This document shows positions 42,138 through 56,747 of a stretch of 64,000 nucleotides of DNA, piece by piece. The notes beneath the pieces are model-generated. The model worked only from the letters and a program-made list of their open reading frames with translations. It did no database searches and had not been told where the DNA came from. Positions within the stretch are counted from its first letter, which is position 1; each line of letters opens with the position of its first letter. Source of the stretch: Ophiosphaerella korrae (lineage: Eukaryota > Ascomycota > Dothideomycetes > Pleosporales > Phaeosphaeriaceae); contig JALNQF010000009.1 in NCBI GenBank assembly GCA_028456385.1, positions 62,001 through 126,000 of the forward strand, given 5' to 3'. The translations under genes and the position numbers were made by a program.

Positions 42138-45100
42138 CTAGTGCACACTAGTTCTCCACCCGCTGGATCCATCGTAGCTTACATCCCCTTCCATACCTGT
42201 CTCTTCAAATCCTTCCCATGGCAGCTCTTCCGTCTCTCCATCCATATTCACAGTAACGCCACGGCCAACCTCGACACTGTCATCACCAACGAAGCTGCGA
42301 ATCGTGACTCTCTTCGCTTTCTTCTCAGGTTCGCCCTGCGTCTTGTCTTCCTCCGCACGAATCTGCTCAGTGATATTCTCCACATCCAGCTCCGTCAAGT
42401 CGTCGGTCTGCTGACCTTCAAGGACATCATAAAGATTGTAGATTTGGGTGTCCTTGATCCCCAATCGGCGAAGGATATCTTGGATAGAGGCGTTGATTTC
42501 ACGGCGTTTGCGGTTTCCGAGACTAGCATCGTGCGATTCTAGCATTGCGCGCATGACGGCGAGCTCCATGTGCAGATGTGCGCGCTCGTCTTTGAGTTCC
42601 TTGACTACAAGAGCAAGCGCTTCTTTTGGCGAGCGTGCTGGACGCATCGTAGCATCGACATCATCAGGCATGCGCGACGACACAGGGACAAGCTTAGGAA
42701 CGCGGAAGTCATCAGTCGCAACTGTAAGCCCTTCACGGCGGCACACAGTACAATTAGTGTTATCGTGGTCTTTAGTAGTTGCCTTGTGAGAAATCCTGAT
42801 GGTCGTGGTAGTTTGCTTGCTATCCGCGAGCTTGATGTCAGGCACAATAAACGCGGATGTCATCTCTGTTCGCGTGCTACGTCGGCGACGACCAGTGTTG
42901 CTCAACATTGACGCGTCGAAAGTGGATTGCTTGGTCTGCGTAGCTTCTCCATCTGCGTCAAGGTTTGACATATTCCCCGTAACATCTTCCTCGAATTGGG
43001 TAACGTTGGTGCGGGTGATGTCCTTGAGTGACGATTTGCGCGGGAGAGATGGCCGATGTTCACTCTTTGTAGATGCAACAGATCTAAGAGTATCTTCGCG
43101 CGTCTGTCGTTGAGATCGGAGAGTTTCCTCACGCTGCTCTTGCGCCAACGTCGTGGACGATACCCGGCGACGCGCAGCGGCTCGCTCCTCTTCTAATGCT
43201 CGCCGAAGCTGAGCAATCTGAGCACTGTCAATGTAGCTCAGCTCCGTCAAGTCCAGGTCAGCCGGAGGTTGAATAGTGGTAGTCGGTCTCGAAAGTGGAA
43301 TATTGTGAGTAGCAAACGGTGTACCTCGGGGTGCAAGTGACAGATCAGTAGTCGACTCAACTTCGCTCTCAACGTAGGCGTTCTTATCAGCCGTGATGGG
43401 CGCTGAAAAGCTACGGTATTGGTCAACTGGTAAAGAAGTGCGGTTGACGGTCCTTGAGATACTAGCGTAGGACTTGCGCGGTGATTCTTGGATTTGAGAG
43501 GCACTATCGACTCTGCTGTTCTGGACCTCTTGCTGAACACGATTCCTGATGCGGGTGCGGGTATCCTCGCGGCGGTAACTAGGTCTGTTCTGTAGGGTAT
43601 CTTCGTGCGCCCTCTCTTTGCTCTTCGAGGTAGCAACAGGGGCATTGTACTGTTGGCTATTCGCTTCTCGCATACCCAAAATTTCGCGGGTCATATCCAT
43701 AGTGTTGCGAGCCGCCTCTTCCCGCCGTTTGATCTTCCGCTTCATAGCCACCTCTTTCATAGCCCACTGTGCATTCTCGTCGTCAAATTGAGCAGACAGC
43801 TGCGCAAGTTCCTTTCGAAGGTTCCGGTTGTCTAGACGCATGGCCTCGTTGGTCTGCTCTTGTGTTATATCCTGGAAGTGTCGGATTGTCTCATCTCGGC
43901 GGTCAACTTGAGCCTTGAGAACAGCTTCCTGACGAGACCAGCGCTTGACATCTTCATCGCGCCTACTCTTCAGACTTGCCAGTTGCGCTTTGAGCGACTC
44001 ATGGTCGTTCTTCAATTGATCAAACTCGGCCTGTTCCTGGCGCGCCTTTCGCAGTTCAGCCTCTTTACGAGCTAATTGTTGTGTATGATCGTCTTGCTGC
44101 GCGCGCACACGAGCCAATTCGGCGTGGAGAGTTGCGTTTTCTTTCTCGGTAGCATTTGCAGTTTGGTCAAACTGTCGACGAAGCTGCACCGTCTCCTCGC
44201 GATGCTGAGAGTGTTCCTGGTTCAACTGATCGCGAAGGGCTTCGTTCTCGTCTCTGAGCCTTTCAATCTCTTCCCTAAGGGTCTCGTTCTCATTGCTTAA
44301 CGCGTTCTTCTCATTCTTCAGCTCCTCGCATGTTTGAAAAGCTACCCCAAGCTGAGCAGCCATGTTGTCGCGCTCGGAATTCAATCGCTTCTTCTCAATT
44401 TCCAGAACTGCGGTCTTTCGCTCCGCACGGTCGAGCTTCGTCCGGAGAGTATGCACAGTCGCGTCAAGGCCTTCACATATATTAGCATCTGTGTTCGATA
44501 TATCAATCTTTCCATAAACTTACGCGTCTTCTCCACCTTCCAACTGCCCTTAGCAGAATCTGAATCTTGTGCACTATCACTCCGTCGGAGTTTCTCTTGG
44601 GCTTGTGTGGTGGCTCGCAATTCGATCAATTCCATGTCCTGCTCCTCAATCCGCCTCTCAGCCTCCTCACGTTCCTCCTCCATCTTTGCAACCTTGTCCT
44701 GCAACAGCTGGAGTGCCGAAAAGATAGCCTTTTCTTCTTCAGGTATCGGCACACCTTCGATAGGGACATGATGAGGTCGACGTCCGCCATTGGGAGGTGC
44801 AGAGAACCGTGACCGCGCCGGAGCATTTTTAGAGAAGACTGGCGTTCCGTCTTCGAAGATGCCAGAGACCAGCTCGGTAAGGTTGGGGAGATCCGGCAGG
44901 ATAAATGACTGTGCGGTCGTGTTATGTGTTGTGGCAGGCCGTGATCGAGGCGATGCCTTGCTACGCACGGAAGGGTCGACGGTTCCATCCATCTGAAGTG
45001 AGGTGTGCCGGCTTCGGTTGCCCCAGCGCGTGTTCTTGGCCGAGTCTACGGTGAGTGTCGGTGGTCGTTGATCCATAAAAGAAGATTCATCTTCCGAGAG

Positions 45101-45748
45101 CTTCGCGTGTAACTGTGCAAGTGAAGTGCGTTTTCGATCCTGGATTGTGGGCATTGTCTGCGAGGCGTGTTTACTTGACGGCCGAGGCGAGGCATTGTTG
45201 TCCAAGTCATTACGCGAGGCGCGTCGGATCTGGGCGTCGCGTCGAAGACTTCCAGTCTCAGCAGCGAAAGACTTGAGTGTGCGGTTGCTGGGTGGCGTAA
45301 TATCGTAGAGACTGTCGAAGTGGGAGCTCATCTTGCTTGGTGTGCCTCTGTTAAGTCCACGCGCCTGTTCTACGGACATGACGTCTTCGTCCTCGGATAT
45401 GCTGTGGTCGAAGTCGCCGAACTCTTTGTTTACCATGGACGTGTCCGGAACCGGCTGCTCTGAGCGGAGCATGTGCCAGGCGTTGACCTTCTTTGCTGTG
45501 GAGCGAATGCGCGGGTACTGTGGGAGTGTGTTTGTTTCGTCTTCGATATTGTGTTGTGTTGACATGAGAACATCAGGGTCCTTGAAGAAGTCGGTCGTCT
45601 CTGTGCCAAACCCCGAGTGCTTGGTGGGGTTGGAGTCGCTTGGGGGAGGTGAGGGCGAGGGAATGTCTCTGGGGCTGTGGCTTAGGCTTCGCGAAAGTTC
45701 CCTAAGTGTGCGTGCTTTCCCATGGCTATTGGGGGGTGACGACTGCAT
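42138..45748 (-). CDS. spindle pole body / microtubule-binding protein, Ppc89/Cep57-like
   Basis: Large coiled-coil protein of the fungal spindle pole. Two exons, 45748-44524 and 44470-42138, phase 1 intron with GTAAGT; 1185 residues; ATG at 45748. Residues 1-330 are Ser/Pro-rich and disordered. A conserved PHHVPIEGVPIPEEEKAIF segment leads into a long coiled coil (about 350-700) with dense Glu/Lys heptads. This includes the Cep57 localisation-type region LRTKLDRAERKTAVLEIEKK. Near the C-terminus, HDNTNCTVCRREGL and KEALALVVKELKDERAHLHM, then NRKRREINASIQDILRRL and IYNLYDVLEGQ, match the Cep57 microtubule-binding domain. It probably anchors gamma-tubulin or spindle-pole layers. The exact orthologue name is inferred from domain order. 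Confidence 0.85.
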
Positions 45749-46147
45749 GTTTTGCCGTAGGAGCCGCTGCGGCAGCTTTGTTGATATTCGTGTCGCGTCG
45801 TCAATGTGTGTCTAGGGGATAGAAAAAAGATGATTTATAAGATCTGTTGCTTGAGAAGAGGCAAGACCAACTGTCTATCCAGCTCGCCAAGAATTGGGCG
45901 ATGTGTTGCGCGTTAGTCGAAGTGACGATGCGAAGTGAAAGTTGAGGCGGGCATTGTTGTTCGATAAACAAAACAATCGGAAGGCGCGCCGGCGCTAACA
46001 AGCGCACTGACCATCACAACTCCGAACCTCTCCAGCCATTTCGTCCAATTCTTATTATCTACATAATTCATTCTATGTGTGCATAAAGGTATCATAAGCT
46101 CAGACAGCCTCCCATACCTTTCCTTCACTACGCCTCAAATCACACCC
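45749..46147. other. intergenic, spindle-pole gene to IKS1
   Basis: About 400 bp; holds the promoter of the gene starting at 45748 and the 3' region of IKS1. No gene seen. Confidence 0.5.
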
Positions 46148-48327
46148 CTAATACCCATCCCAAGCAACTCCTCTCTTCGCACACAGTCGATCCCCCCTGA
46201 TCAAGATGCTCGCAAGCGCCACGTGAACCATCAATAGCATAGCACTCGCAAACAGACTATCAAGCCGGACATATCGTCCTCTCACCGTGATGCCCACCCC
46301 CAGGAACAAGAAATCAAATGAAGCAAAGGCTAGGAGTGGATAGATCACGCGTGGGTCCGCCGCGAATGGCTGGCACGGCGAGAGTAGGCTGTAAACTTTG
46401 ACGCAGAAGAGAAGAACCTTCATCGTTCCGACCAACAATGGGCTTTGGAGCATGTTATTAATGCGAAGCAAGGCGGTTGGTGATGGTGGAGGCGGTGGTA
46501 GCATGAGTCTTTGAGGGGATGGTGTCCTGGCTATGGGCGTTGATGGTGGTGGGAAGTCTATCTTTTTGTGCCGCAGCGTGACAACACCATCTTCTGATGA
46601 CTTCCTTCTCATGGGCTGTGGGTCGGGCGGACTGGGAGAGCGATCCATTACCGTGGCACCCAGCTTCGAGCGCCCAGGTCGGGTGTACTGTGCAGACGAG
46701 CGTTTCCTGTGTGCTTGTTCTGGGGATGGGCTAGGTGTATCAGCCCGACTGATTCGAGGATTGAATTCGTCAAGTTCTGATGGGGCAGTATAGGCGTTGA
46801 ACTCGTCGAATAGGAACGGTGACTTCAGCACCTGTAGGATCTCTTCAGTGCCTGGGCGATCGTCTGGTTGCAGGGCTAGTAGTCGTTTTAAAGACTTGTA
46901 AAGCTTTTCCGGTAGGTCAGGGCGGGCACGCTGTTCATCATCAATGCCAACCCATGTGGATATCTCAGCCCTAAGCTGGTCAACATCTTCGTTGTCTTCA
47001 TCAATGCCATCCGCATTACGGTAGGGCAGTCGTGCGAAACACATGAAATAGACTATCATTCCGAGGGAAAAGATGTCAGATTTAGTTGTGAAGTTACCAT
47101 ATGCGCCGCCTGGGATCTCTTGTCGAAGGACCTCGGGAGCACAATACGAGATAGTGCCAGTAGCACCTGTAGAATTTCGAGCTGCATTTGCAGACTGCAC
47201 TTCTCCAAAGTCGCTCACTAGGACCCTGATCTTATGTCCGGTATTATGAAGGAGACAGTTGCTTGGCTTCAAGTCTCGATGAATATAGCCATTGGCGTGA
47301 AGATAATGCAATCCTGAGGTGATGTCCTTGAAGAATGAAATAATTTCCTCGAAGGGCATTCGCCGCGGTCCATGAAGATCATTGGGATCCTCCAGCTGAC
47401 CCCTGGATCTCCTTCGCAATCGTTCTTTCATCTGCTCTTTGGTAACTGTAGTCTTTGTCGACTCTAGTATATAGTTGTGCAGGTCTCCACCGTTGCAATA
47501 TTGTTGCAGGATGAAGGCACATGGCACACTTGGGCCAAAGTTGGAAATCTGGTAGTCCTCGAGCCATACATGGCGGTATGAGACAAGATTCTCATGAGAA
47601 AGGTTTTGCAGAAGTTGCACCTCGATCAGCACCTTCTCAAGCCATTTGTGGTTGTCTCCTACAGGCACGCGCTTGCATGCAAACCTCCCTAGTTCAACGC
47701 CGTCTAGAACATGCTGGACAAGGAGTACGACGCCTTTACCTCCTCTCCCTAGCTCCCTTTCTTCAACAAAGAATTGTTTGAAATAGTCAGGACTGAAAGC
47801 ATTTGCGGATATGTTTCGCGGTGGAACCGGAGTGCTACCGATGCATTCGGCGCCCCCAGGCGCATGAAGACTGCCTTGGCCGTCTCGTAGAGGCGCCGGG
47901 GCTAGCTGTTTATGAGGCGATGAAGGACGCGATGCTTCAGTTGAACCTGGCTGACTTCGACGCAGCATCTGGAAGTAGCCGGGGTTGACGAAGCCATTCT
48001 CGGCGTCTGGTATGCCTGGTGCACGTGGTGCGTGTTCATGGTCGCTATCGTCGCCTCCATGGGGCGATGGCTTCCGAAATGGCCGGCGACAATATGGGCA
48101 GGAGTTGTCTTCTACTGCGGTCGGGTTGGGGGCATCGCGAAGGGAGAGTTGTCTCGATCGTTGATCATATACAACCACAGCAGAGCCATGGCGCCTTCAG
48201 CATTGTTAGCTCAATGATTGCTAGAACAGCTTCTCAAGCATTGTAGCACATACAAGACAATTTCCCTAGAATCTGCTGGTGCGTAAGGTATAAGCGACAT
48301 GCTGCGCTGACGTTCGCGGTCGTCCAT
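46148..48327 (-). CDS. IKS1: Ser/Thr protein kinase Iks1
   Basis: Two exons, 48327-48254 and 48194-46148, phase 2 intron; 706 residues. The short first exon is needed: it provides the ATG and SMSLIPYAPAD, matching the conserved Iks1 N-terminus, and the splice yields VLRHGSAVVVYDQ. A CPYCRRPF pair of Cys lies near 57-64. The kinase domain spans about 165-490: GRGGKG loop about 174-179, ACKR Lys about 199, YIHRDLKPSN about 328-337, VSDFGEV about 352-358 and YCAPEVL. A Pro/Ser-rich linker is followed by two or three hydrophobic helices at the C-terminus (LLVGTMKVLLFCVKVYSLL, YPLLAFASFDFLFLGVGI, SLFASAMLLMVHVALASIL), so the protein is probably membrane-bound. The yeast protein is of poorly known function. 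Confidence 0.9.
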
Positions 48328-48956
48328 GGCGTGGTTGTGGTCTGTGACGCTCAATACCGCATTCCTTGGATTACCGCAGCAACAGTAACAGCGCAACTAG
48401 TCCGCCGGCGTTAAATAAACGCTCGAGTTGGCGCGACCTCTGCCTAGCCTAGTAGCACAACCAGCTTGAGGAGACAGGTGTTGTTGCACAGTATGCGCGC
48501 ACGTGGCGTGGAATATTCGATCGAGTTCTTGCGATGCGCGCTCAGTCGATTGCCCACAATGCTAGAGAGTATGGCAGACAGCGCAAGGTACTATTGTTTT
48601 GATTGACCATCGCTGTATCCCGATAGCGCCGGTTGTTGTTATGGTGTGTTATTACTATTACCGGAAGGAATCCGGTGTAAAGAAGGTCATCAATGGCAGG
48701 GGTTCCCCATCAGGCAAGCCCTGGGTATATTGGTCAAACATACACCAACAGGGTGTAAATTGCAACTACGTCTAAGTACTGGCACATGATTAGCCCAATT
48801 CAGGGCCAATTTCGCTACATGCACGTTAGAGTCTAGGATTGTTGATATTTGTTCATGTAGTCGCTCTGTCTTGGCCTAATTCATTTAGTACACATCCTTA
48901 TGTAGAAAGTATTCCAGAGAGCCTCGATACGCCTCAAATTCTCGCGAGATGGCACT
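48328..48956. other. intergenic, about 0.6 kb
   Basis: Promoter of IKS1 on the left and 3' region of the epimerase on the right. No other gene seen. Confidence 0.5.
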
Positions 48957-50855
<1,899 letters not shown>

Positions 50856-53800
50856 TCACTCCGCGCCCCTCATCCCAGCCGCATGCACCTCCTTCCGCAA
50901 ATCAAACAATGCATCATCCATCTCCCTCTCCTCCTCACGCCCCAACACCAACGTCGGCGTGTTAAACAGGTAATTCTTCAGATTGCGTAGCTGATCGATA
51001 ATACTACGTGGCGTGAGGATAACACGGTCTGCAAACGAGCGACTAGGTGTCGACGCAATGGACGGTTCAGGGCGCGCGGACGCCGATTTGGTTGGTGAAG
51101 GGGCGTGTTCGGCGGGGGTGCGGTGGGTGGTGATAGAGGAGGTGTAGATTGAGGAGCCGTATTCGGAGGAGCTTTTGGAGGAGCGTTTGGGTGTCACTTG
51201 GATGTGGCTGAGGCGGGAGGGTGGAGAGGTGTTTTTTGATGCGCTCACGTCTTGGGTGGTGGTTTGTTTGGAGCGCTTGGGGGCAGGTGTGTCGTCGACA
51301 ATGTCTTGCGTGTTTTCAACTTGGCTGAGGAGGGATTGTGAGCGACGGACTGGGCCTCGCTTGCGGTTGGTTTCGGGTACGACAACGTGAGGTGAACTGC
51401 CCGTAGTTCTCCGGTTCTTGGCTCCCATCTTTCGCTTCGTGGGTAAAGAAACAACGATGTTGTCCTGCATGCTGTGGTCATCACCTTCAGCAGAGAGCTG
51501 TTCTTCAGCGGGCACCTCTTCTGGCGTATGATCGAGAGTTTCTTCCACTCTGGCCCTCTTTGATCGACCTTCGGCTTTACTAGGCGTCATTTTGCGTTTC
51601 TTAGGGCGTGGAGACTGGACAGGACTGGAAATTAAGGAGTGGCGTGAAGAACGTCGCAAGCTAGTAGCTCGCGGCGTTCCTTTATCAGAGCTTGGTTTGC
51701 TAAAGGAGTCGTCCACACGACTTGTGCTGCTTGTATCGAGCAAGTTTGCTTCATCAAGTTCCATGGGGATTGCAGATGAAGGCTGTGAATCTTCCACTTC
51801 TGCGTCGCTACCAGTTTGCTCATTGTCGATCTTAGCCAGCTGCGAATGGGAAGCTGCGTCAACAAACTCGCTGTTTGATTCAAGTGCTTGTTTGCTACTC
51901 TCTTGAGTGTCCGTGTCTAAGTGTGCTTGAATGTCGGCATCAAGTTGTGCGGTGAGCTGTAAGTCAATGTTTGCACTGGGTGGCTCGGATATGAGAACAC
52001 CCATAGAACGATCAAGTTCGAAACGGTCTTGCATATCCTGGTTCGTCTTCAGTGCTTCCAGCAGTGCATCCTCATCAATTGTAGTTCCTTCCTCAAAAGA
52101 ACCATCATACGTAAGTTCCGGTTGCCGGTATTCAAAGATAGATTCAACACAAAGGTCACTTTCGGACTGGCCTGTGTTTAACTCATTTGCCTTCATCATG
52201 CGTGGTGGCGAGGAGCCCAGATCTTCATTTTTCGCCATTTTGACTGTTCGCATGGTGGTCGGAGTAGCCACGCTCGTATCATCACTGACAATGTGCCGAA
52301 TGCGTCTTCGAGCATGTGGAGTAGGGGAGGAGGCGAGGAAAGCATCCATAGGCCCCATTGCTGCCAAAGTCTTTGCCGGAGTAGAATGTAGAGCATTTGT
52401 CGGCAATTCGTCTACATTTGGTGCATCTGAATGGAACTCGGTCGGAGATTGCGGTTCTTCTCTCTTTGATGAGGGTGCCGCCATATCAGCAAATAGACTA
52501 CTAGAAAGCTTTTGGCGCTCAATCATTTCTTTTTGTCGTTCAGTCAAGATTTGAGATTCCTGATTGAAAGGGTTCAACGGTGATGATGCGATGGGCTCAA
52601 ATTTAATTTGTGAGTTATCATGCCGTAAGCGAACCTTAGGAGTCTGTCCTGCCGATATTCTTCTGTTACCAGGTGACGGCAAGGCTGGCGACCGGGTCAA
52701 CGACCTACGTGCAGACCGAGTCATCTTGAAGGGTGACTCTATAGCACGAGCGATTTCGGCCGCTCGTTTTATATCTTCCGTGCTGTCGTCGGATTCGTAG
52801 AAAATTGGAGTCTCAATCTGGAGTAATGTTAGTGCTAGAATAATCTAACTAATGATAGCACTTACCATGTCTTCATTTTGAACTTCTAATGAGGGCAAAC
52901 AGAGCTCAACCACTGGGAAGAGGCTTCGCAGTGCTTGCTCTAAGCGAGAAGGATATCGTAGGCTCTTCTCTTTTCCGAAAGTGTGGTTCCATGTTGCAAT
53001 AGAGATGTTGACAATGCCTCGGCGTCTGCTTACAAATCCTGCAGTGACCAAGGACTCCAGATGCACCAATATCTGGCTGTCTTTCCGTGGTAGCCGCTCG
53101 ATAGCTTTGCTCACTTCTGTCCACAGGTTGACGACCTATATTCTGTTAGTGGCCAGGTTTTGCGAAGGCATTGCTTCACATACCTCGCAATGTAACGCCT
53201 TCATCGGTTGCTTTGTGCTCTGCATCTTTTGGCTACTATCTTCGACCCATAATCGGATCATTTCTTGAGTCTTTCGAAGGTAGACTACCAGTTGAGATGC
53301 CGAACACTCCTTGATCGAAGATGTGAGAGCAGCTAGAAATTCACAGGTGAGCCCAACGTCCTGCCTGACAAGATCTCGGTACGAATCGGTGCCGACAGAG
53401 ATAATGACGCTGTACAGGTGATGATATGGATCAAAGTCTGTGTGGCGTCCTGGTGCTGAAGACGATGGCCATAGATTTTGCCGGCTCTGGTCTAAGCTTC
53501 TACGATTTGTTTGCTGAGGCAGACTCCTGAGTAGAATGGAGGTGTATGGTAGACATGAGGTTTTATCGTTGTCTGTGATTTGTCTCAGAACACGCTCAGA
53601 TACTTTTTCAATAACGGCAAGAACAATGGCTAGTTCGCCTGCCTCTTTGCGGACAGTGTCAATATAAATTGATAGAATGTCATGACCACTTGGCCTGTTC
53701 AGGAAGTAGGAAGAGCCTAGTCCAAGCAATTCCACCACAACGTCATATTCTTTGCCTAATGACCGTGCATCCTGCTCACTTGAGTCTGGTGCATTTGCCT

Positions 53801-56216
53801 CGAGGCACATCTGCAAGAGGGTTGCAGCATGTGTCCAGAAGTTCAGAGTCACTGTTGCTCGCGCAGAGCCACCAGCAGTTGCTGCACAGTCGTGAAGTAA
53901 CTCCAACCGGCTAAGGCGGGTATTTTGAGCATGGAAGCAGGGCTCCATAACTAATTTGATGGCACGTAAGCGGACGACATCTGGTAGTTTGCCTTCCGAT
54001 TGATTGGCAAGCAAATCGATGAAGTAGAGGAGTGGCGAGATGCGTGTAACATGAGACCGGGCTCGATGGGATGGTGTAGAGGCGACCTCAAATTCATCTG
54101 TAGCATTTCGTGTCAGAAACTTGTCTGCAAAATGAAGTGCGCCCAGCTTCTGCACGACTGTCTCAATCAAGAAGCAGAACTTGTTCGCCCAGTTATCTTC
54201 CTTTTGTTGTGAGACTGCCAATTGTGCCGTGTGGCTGTCCCAAACTCGACGAAGCAGATTGACGATATGTGCCATCGCAACTTTCGTCTCACTCGACGCC
54301 ATGACTTCTTTACTACTGGCTTCCACGAGAGAGTCGAGAACAGCTAGCCACATCGTCTTTACTGGATCCTCCTCCAGTTTCTCTTTCCCAGACCATGGTG
54401 TCGCATCTAGCAAAATTTCTACGAACTGAAGCACTGAGGCAAGCGATCGTCGTACCCATTTTGGATCGAGCAAGGGAAGCTCTGCACGCTGGATCATGTA
54501 TTGAGGCCTCTGATCGAGGACTCGTTGTTCATTCCATGGTTTTCTTGAGCCATTTAGCAATGCAGACACGATTCCACACGCTGCAATCGTGTGTTGGGAT
54601 GATGGTGTGTGAAATAATTGAGTCCAGAAAGAAGCAACAAATTCGCGCCAGTATCGGTCAAGCTGCTCATAGGAGGCTGCTGGTCGAAGTGCATAGTATA
54701 GCATTGACATGTATCCCGAGGAGATAGCATTACGTTCCTCTTTTTTGAAAGGGATTCGTCCCTGTAACTGATGCAATGGAATTTTGAGAAACATTTTGGT
54801 CCAACCTTCGGAAGTGTCTGATGAGAGGTTGACGGCATATAGGAGGTGGCAGAAAGCGACGTTCGTTTGCACCTTGACCATGTCCTTCTCGCACACAAGG
54901 CACTTTTGAAAAACCTCTAGCCATTCTTTGAGTGTGGAGAACTGGTTACCTTGTAATGAATCCCGCATTAACATAGTGACGGCTGACCATATCTGAGGCA
55001 CTAGATGAGGATTATCGCCACCTAACATTTTTTCCAACTCTTTTGCAAAGACTTTGGCAACAGTTTCTCCATCATGTTTGACACGGTTGAGAACAGCAAG
55101 ACAAGACTTGGCAACATGCCGGTCGTGGCCTAAGGTTCTTGCTGCAGAGAGCGCGGTATCCAATGCGCTTTGGTTGATATCTTTCTGGCCCGCTAATAGA
55201 GCTTTGATGGTGTGTTTGAACCATCGCTCGGTGTGCTTGATCATTAAATCGGGTCGTTGTTGAATCAGTTTCCTGTAAATTCGAATACGGTATGCTTGGA
55301 CTGAATAGCCGTTGATGCGGTCAGTTATGGTGTCAAGAGCGTCGAGCATCTTTTCAACGCGAGGGGTGGTGATGATCTTGGGGCGGAAATTCTGTTGCAT
55401 GAGTGTTGCCAGGTGAGTATTGACTATAGTTTTCGGCATTGTGTCATCTCCAGCTACTTGGATAGAGCGGTCAACGATGAAGGCGCAGAAGTCGTCGCTC
55501 ATGGCCAAAGCAGCGTCGGGAAGGCGAAATAGTGCCATCAGCAGCTTCAATGCCTGGGCCACGAGCTGTGAGTCGAGCCCAGTCCCGGATAAGCTGGGCG
55601 CTTGGACATCTCGCCGTATGAACTGAGTCAATAATGACATCTTCTGCCGAAGCGCCTGGTCATCTGGAATCTTGTCATATGCCTGCATAGTCCTCTGCAG
55701 CGAATGGTAGGCATCGAGCCGTGAGGGTCGCTCCGAGGAGGCGAGTAGCTTAACTATGGACTCGAGCATTTCTGCAAATGTCTTGAACTTATGTGCGGAG
55801 GCACCGTGGTCCGCAGGCGGAGGAGTTGGGGTTGAACCGGAAGGTTTGAGGATAGACTTGAGGGGCCTGGACACGCGTGTCTGGGGCAGCGGTCGCAGTG
55901 GTGAGCTACGTGTGGGAGTCCAAGAATGTGCTACCGCCTTCTTTTGCGGACTCGTACATAGCTGAAGCTCGAAGTTTACCCGCTTCTGTCTGCTTGCTGT
56001 GCTGGAGGGAATGTCGATGTCGGAGGATGGCGATGGCTCGGGCGTGTTGAGCAAGGCGACGGTAGAAACAACCGATTTGGGTACTACGGGCTTTTCGCCA
56101 AAGGGATCTTCAAGGAACCGGAGCGTCTCGTCGGCGGCTTCTTGGGCGTGATGTTGGAGGTCTTTGGGAGGAGTAGGAGGACGGACAGAAAGGGAATCGA
56201 GCTTGGATAACACCAT
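50856..56216 (-). CDS. RIF1: telomere and replication-timing protein Rif1
   Basis: Rif1 recruits protein phosphatase 1 to control origin firing and telomere length in the nucleus. Three exons: 56216-53184, 53135-52866 and 52817-50856, both introns phase 0; 1754 residues, a usual fungal length. ATG at 56216. Two PP1-docking motifs are visible near the N-terminus: RVNF about 79-82 and SILK about 121-124. From about 150 to 1000 the sequence is alpha-helical repeat-like and matches the Rif1 N-terminal domain (FAEMLESIVKLLASSERPSR, LLMALFRLPDAALAMSDDF, RRVEKMLD-type segments). The C-terminal 750 residues are low-complexity, rich in Ser/Thr/Pro with many S/T-P sites and basic patches (RPKKRKM, KRSKQT). 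It diverges from RIC8. Confidence 0.92.
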
Positions 56217-56747
56217 GGCTATGCTGGCAGACAACTAACAGAAGAAAAGAAGAAGAGAAACAGTAGCGAATGGCAACCGCATTGCTAGAAGGGCAGGAGA
56301 ACCGAATCAGTGTGTGAGGCGCGTATGACAGCCACCGGGCATATGTCGAGCATGAGGAAGCCAAGGCTGGGGCTTGACGCGACGCGCTAGACTAGGAGCA
56401 TCGCGCTCGCGTAAAGTGCCTACGCCCATCCGCCAGTCATGTCTGTGCACCGCCCAGAACGCTGGCGAAAAGTGATGCAAACAAGTGCGCGTTGATATGA
56501 ATAGATATTATGCATTTTATCAGTTCACGCAAGGGTGATAAGAGCATATGATTCACCCTTGTGATATGACAATATAACTGCGTTGCTCATGTGCATCCAA
56601 CCACCCTGTTCATCGCCTATCATGTATCAAGGTGGGGCCCCGACTCGAGCTCCATCCCGCCAGTGACCCTGTACAACCACCATCACTCGCCTTGACATAA
56701 CACCATGTTCTCCCACAAGTTTGGAAAAGGTTAAACAAAAGACTGAC
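56217..56747. promoter_or_regulatory. bidirectional promoter between RIF1 and RIC8
   Basis: About 530 bp separate the two divergent starts. No specific binding site was recognised. Confidence 0.45.
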
